Shown in pieces: positions 5,290 to 6,670 of a DNA stretch of 6,670 bases; the stretch's first letter is position 1; each line of letters opens with the position of its first letter. The translations under genes and the position numbers were made by a program. The stretch is from DATKMS01 sp041497995. GTDB taxonomy: Bacteria; Desulfobacterota; Binatia; HRBIN30. Location of the stretch: the NCBI GenBank assembly GCA_041497995.1, contig JBGQHM010000377.1, forward strand, positions 1 through 6,670, read 5' to 3'. The notes under the pieces were generated by a model. The model searched no databases, was not told where the DNA came from, and saw only the letters and a list, made by a program, of their open reading frames with translations.

Positions 5290-6670
5290 TTAGAAGAAGC
5301 GGAAGTGGAACGGCAGCACGGCCCAGACGCGCTCGCCGGCCACGAAGCGCAACCATGGAGCCAGCGTGGTAAGCCGCCCCTGCATGGGGCTCAGGTTGAA
5401 TGACAGCTTCCAGAGGCGTTTCGGTTTGGGGTAGCGCTCCACGAGAATCAAGTCGCTCGGAGCGAGGCCGGCCAGCACTTTGGCTTCGTCGATCGCACGC
5501 TCGATCCCCCCGAGTTGGTCGATCAAGCCGTGCTGCAACGCTTGGCGCCCGCTCCACACGCGTCCTCCCGCAACCGCTGCTACGGCATCCGCGCTCAACT
5601 GTCTGCCGGTCGCCACCTTGTCGACAAAGTCGGCATAGAAGAACTCGGCTTCGGTCTGCAGACGCTCCCGCTCCTCGGCACCCAGCGGGACGTAGTCCGA
5701 GTACAGCGCCGCGTGCCGGCCGCGAGTCACGAGTTCCTTGGTGACGCCCACTTGTTCGTAGAGCCCGCGCAGCAGGGCCTTGCCGGCGATGACGCCGATC
5801 GATCCGGTGATGGTGCCGCCCTCGGCAACGATGGGCTTACCCGCAACGCCGACGTAGTAGCCGCCGGAGGCGGCGACGTCACCAAACGACACGACGACCG
5901 GCTTGCGTTGGCGCGTGCGCATCACCTCGTGCCACATCAGGTCAGACGCGAGGCCCGAGCCACCGGGGCTCGCGACCCGAATGACAACCGCGCCCACGTC
6001 TTCGCGTTCCCGCAGCTCCTTGAGATCGCGCGCCACCGCGGCCGCGCCGGACGCACTGGCCGCATCGAGGCCGGGAATACTCTCGCCCATTTTCACCGTG
6101 CCGGTGAGATGGAGAACGCCAATGCACGTACGACTGTGACGGAGCACGTTGCGGCGCACCACGCGGCCGCGCCGCGCGAGGTAGTCGCGCTTTTCGATCG
6201 TCGCCGCACCGTCGCAATGCGCCACCAGCTTCTCTTCCGCCTCGTCCGCGTATGCGAGCGCGTCAACCAAGCCCCGTTCCTGCGCCTCGCGCGCCATGAA
6301 TGGACCGCTGTCCAACGTGGCGCGAACACCGGCGCTGCTCATTCGCCGTCCGTCCGCGATGGCGTCGACGATCTGCCCGTACAAATCGTCGATCAAACTC
6401 TCCACCATCTCACGATGCGGCTCGGACATGTCGCTGCGCGTGAAGGTCTCGCCGGCGGACTTGTACTTTCCCATCTGGATCACTTCAGCTTCGATGCCCA
6501 GCTTCTTGAGCGTGCCGGCCACGAAAGTGACCTCGGAAGACAGCCCCGCAACATCGAGCGAGCCGGCCGGCGCCAGCATGACCTGCTGCGCTGCGGACGC
6601 CAGCAAGTACTCACGCATGCCGGCCTGGGTGAGATGCACCCACACGGTCTTCCCCGCAGCGCGCAGAGCC
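5290..6670 (-). CDS. sppA: Signal peptide peptidase SppA, 67K type, lacking N-terminus at right edge
   Basis: This membrane-bound S49 serine protease degrades cleaved signal peptides. The frame is open to the window edge and its real start lies outside; the GTG at 6645 is internal, because conserved sequence (ALRAAGKT) precedes it. Two tandem S49 halves are visible. The first contains SLDVAGLSSEVTF and the MGKYKSAGETF segment, whose second Lys (codon 6462-6460) matches the catalytic Lys209 of E. coli SppA. The second contains GDVAASGGYYVGV with the nucleophile Ser (codon 5868-5866), matching Ser409, followed by TITGSIGVI. The Lys-Ser distance is 198 residues, against 200 in E. coli. Both dyad residues are present, so the enzyme should be active. 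About 50 residues after the second domain end in LPFHFRFF, an aromatic tail of unclear purpose. The small zinc-ribbon gene follows after 13 bases. Confidence 0.95.
   Translation of the reverse strand, partial: ALRAAGKTVWVHLTQAGMREYLLASAAQQVMLAPAGSLDVAGLSSEVTFVAGTLKKLGIEAEVIQMGKYKSAGETFTRSDMSEPHREMVESLIDDLYGQIVDAIADGRRMSSAGVRATLDSGPFMAREAQERGLVDALAYADEAEEKLVAHCDGAATIEKRDYLARRGRVVRRNVLRHSRTCIGVLHLTGTVKMGESIPGLDAASASGAAAVARDLKELREREDVGAVVIRVASPGGSGLASDLMWHEVMRTRQRKPVVVSFGDVAASGGYYVGVAGKPIVAEGGTITGSIGVIAGKALLRGLYEQVGVTKELVTRGRHAALYSDYVPLGAEERERLQTEAEFFYADFVDKVATGRQLSADAVAAVAGGRVWSGRQALQHGLIDQLGGIERAIDEAKVLAGLAPSDLILVERYPKPKRLWKLSFNLSPMQGRLTTLAPWLRFVAGERVWAVLPFHFRFF

Noticed and set aside
1..6670. 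CRISPR array, tRNA, rRNA, phage or defence genes
   Set aside because: No regularly spaced direct repeats, tRNA-like cloverleaf, rRNA signature or relevant protein motif was seen. The window is almost fully occupied by metabolic and housekeeping genes.

Overview
This is a GC-rich bacterial window in which every gene I can support lies on the minus strand, so transcription runs from high to low coordinates. The core is a tightly packed mevalonate-pathway operon. It combines a class II HMG-CoA reductase, a type 2 (flavin-dependent) isopentenyl-diphosphate isomerase, phosphomevalonate kinase, diphosphomevalonate decarboxylase and the start of mevalonate kinase. High GC, a 67K-type SppA and a mevalonate pathway would fit a myxobacterial or other deltaproteobacterial-like lineage, or an uncultured phylum. 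That is inference; nothing here fixes the taxon.

Layout in transcription order. sppA (6670 to 5290) enters from the right edge without its N-terminus and keeps both catalytic residues of a tandem S49 peptidase. Thirteen bases later comes a 99-residue protein with a CxxC...CxxC zinc ribbon and two membrane segments (5276 to 4977). A short gap follows, holding a good sigma70-type promoter (TTGACA, 17 bases, TATACG, at 4965 to 4937). A 7-bp inverted repeat with a 16-base loop (4934 to 4905) sits exactly where transcription should begin. Then come mvaD (from about 4819), phosphomevalonate kinase (3827 to 2814), fni (2827 to 1742, TTG start with a good ribosome binding site), mvaA (1728 to 427) and mevalonate kinase (425 to the left edge, incomplete). 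The junctions are a 4-base ATGA overlap, a 14-base overlap, a 13-base gap whose ribosome binding site overlaps the previous stop, and a 1-base gap. These point to one translationally coupled transcript.

Together the enzymes take HMG-CoA to mevalonate (MvaA), phosphorylate it twice (mevalonate kinase, phosphomevalonate kinase), decarboxylate it to isopentenyl diphosphate (MvaD) and isomerise that to dimethylallyl diphosphate (Fni). HMG-CoA synthase is not in the window and could lie beyond the left edge.

The most unusual object is a palindromic repeat inside the mevalonate kinase reading frame (core 162-265, looser arms out to 146-281). It carries three copies of a short unit of the kind CCTGAG...TCGAAGGG, one inverted relative to the other two. 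The frame stays open through it, so the repeat is translated as about 35 residues placed between two conserved kinase motifs. I found no CRISPR array, tRNA, rRNA, transposase or convincing terminator.
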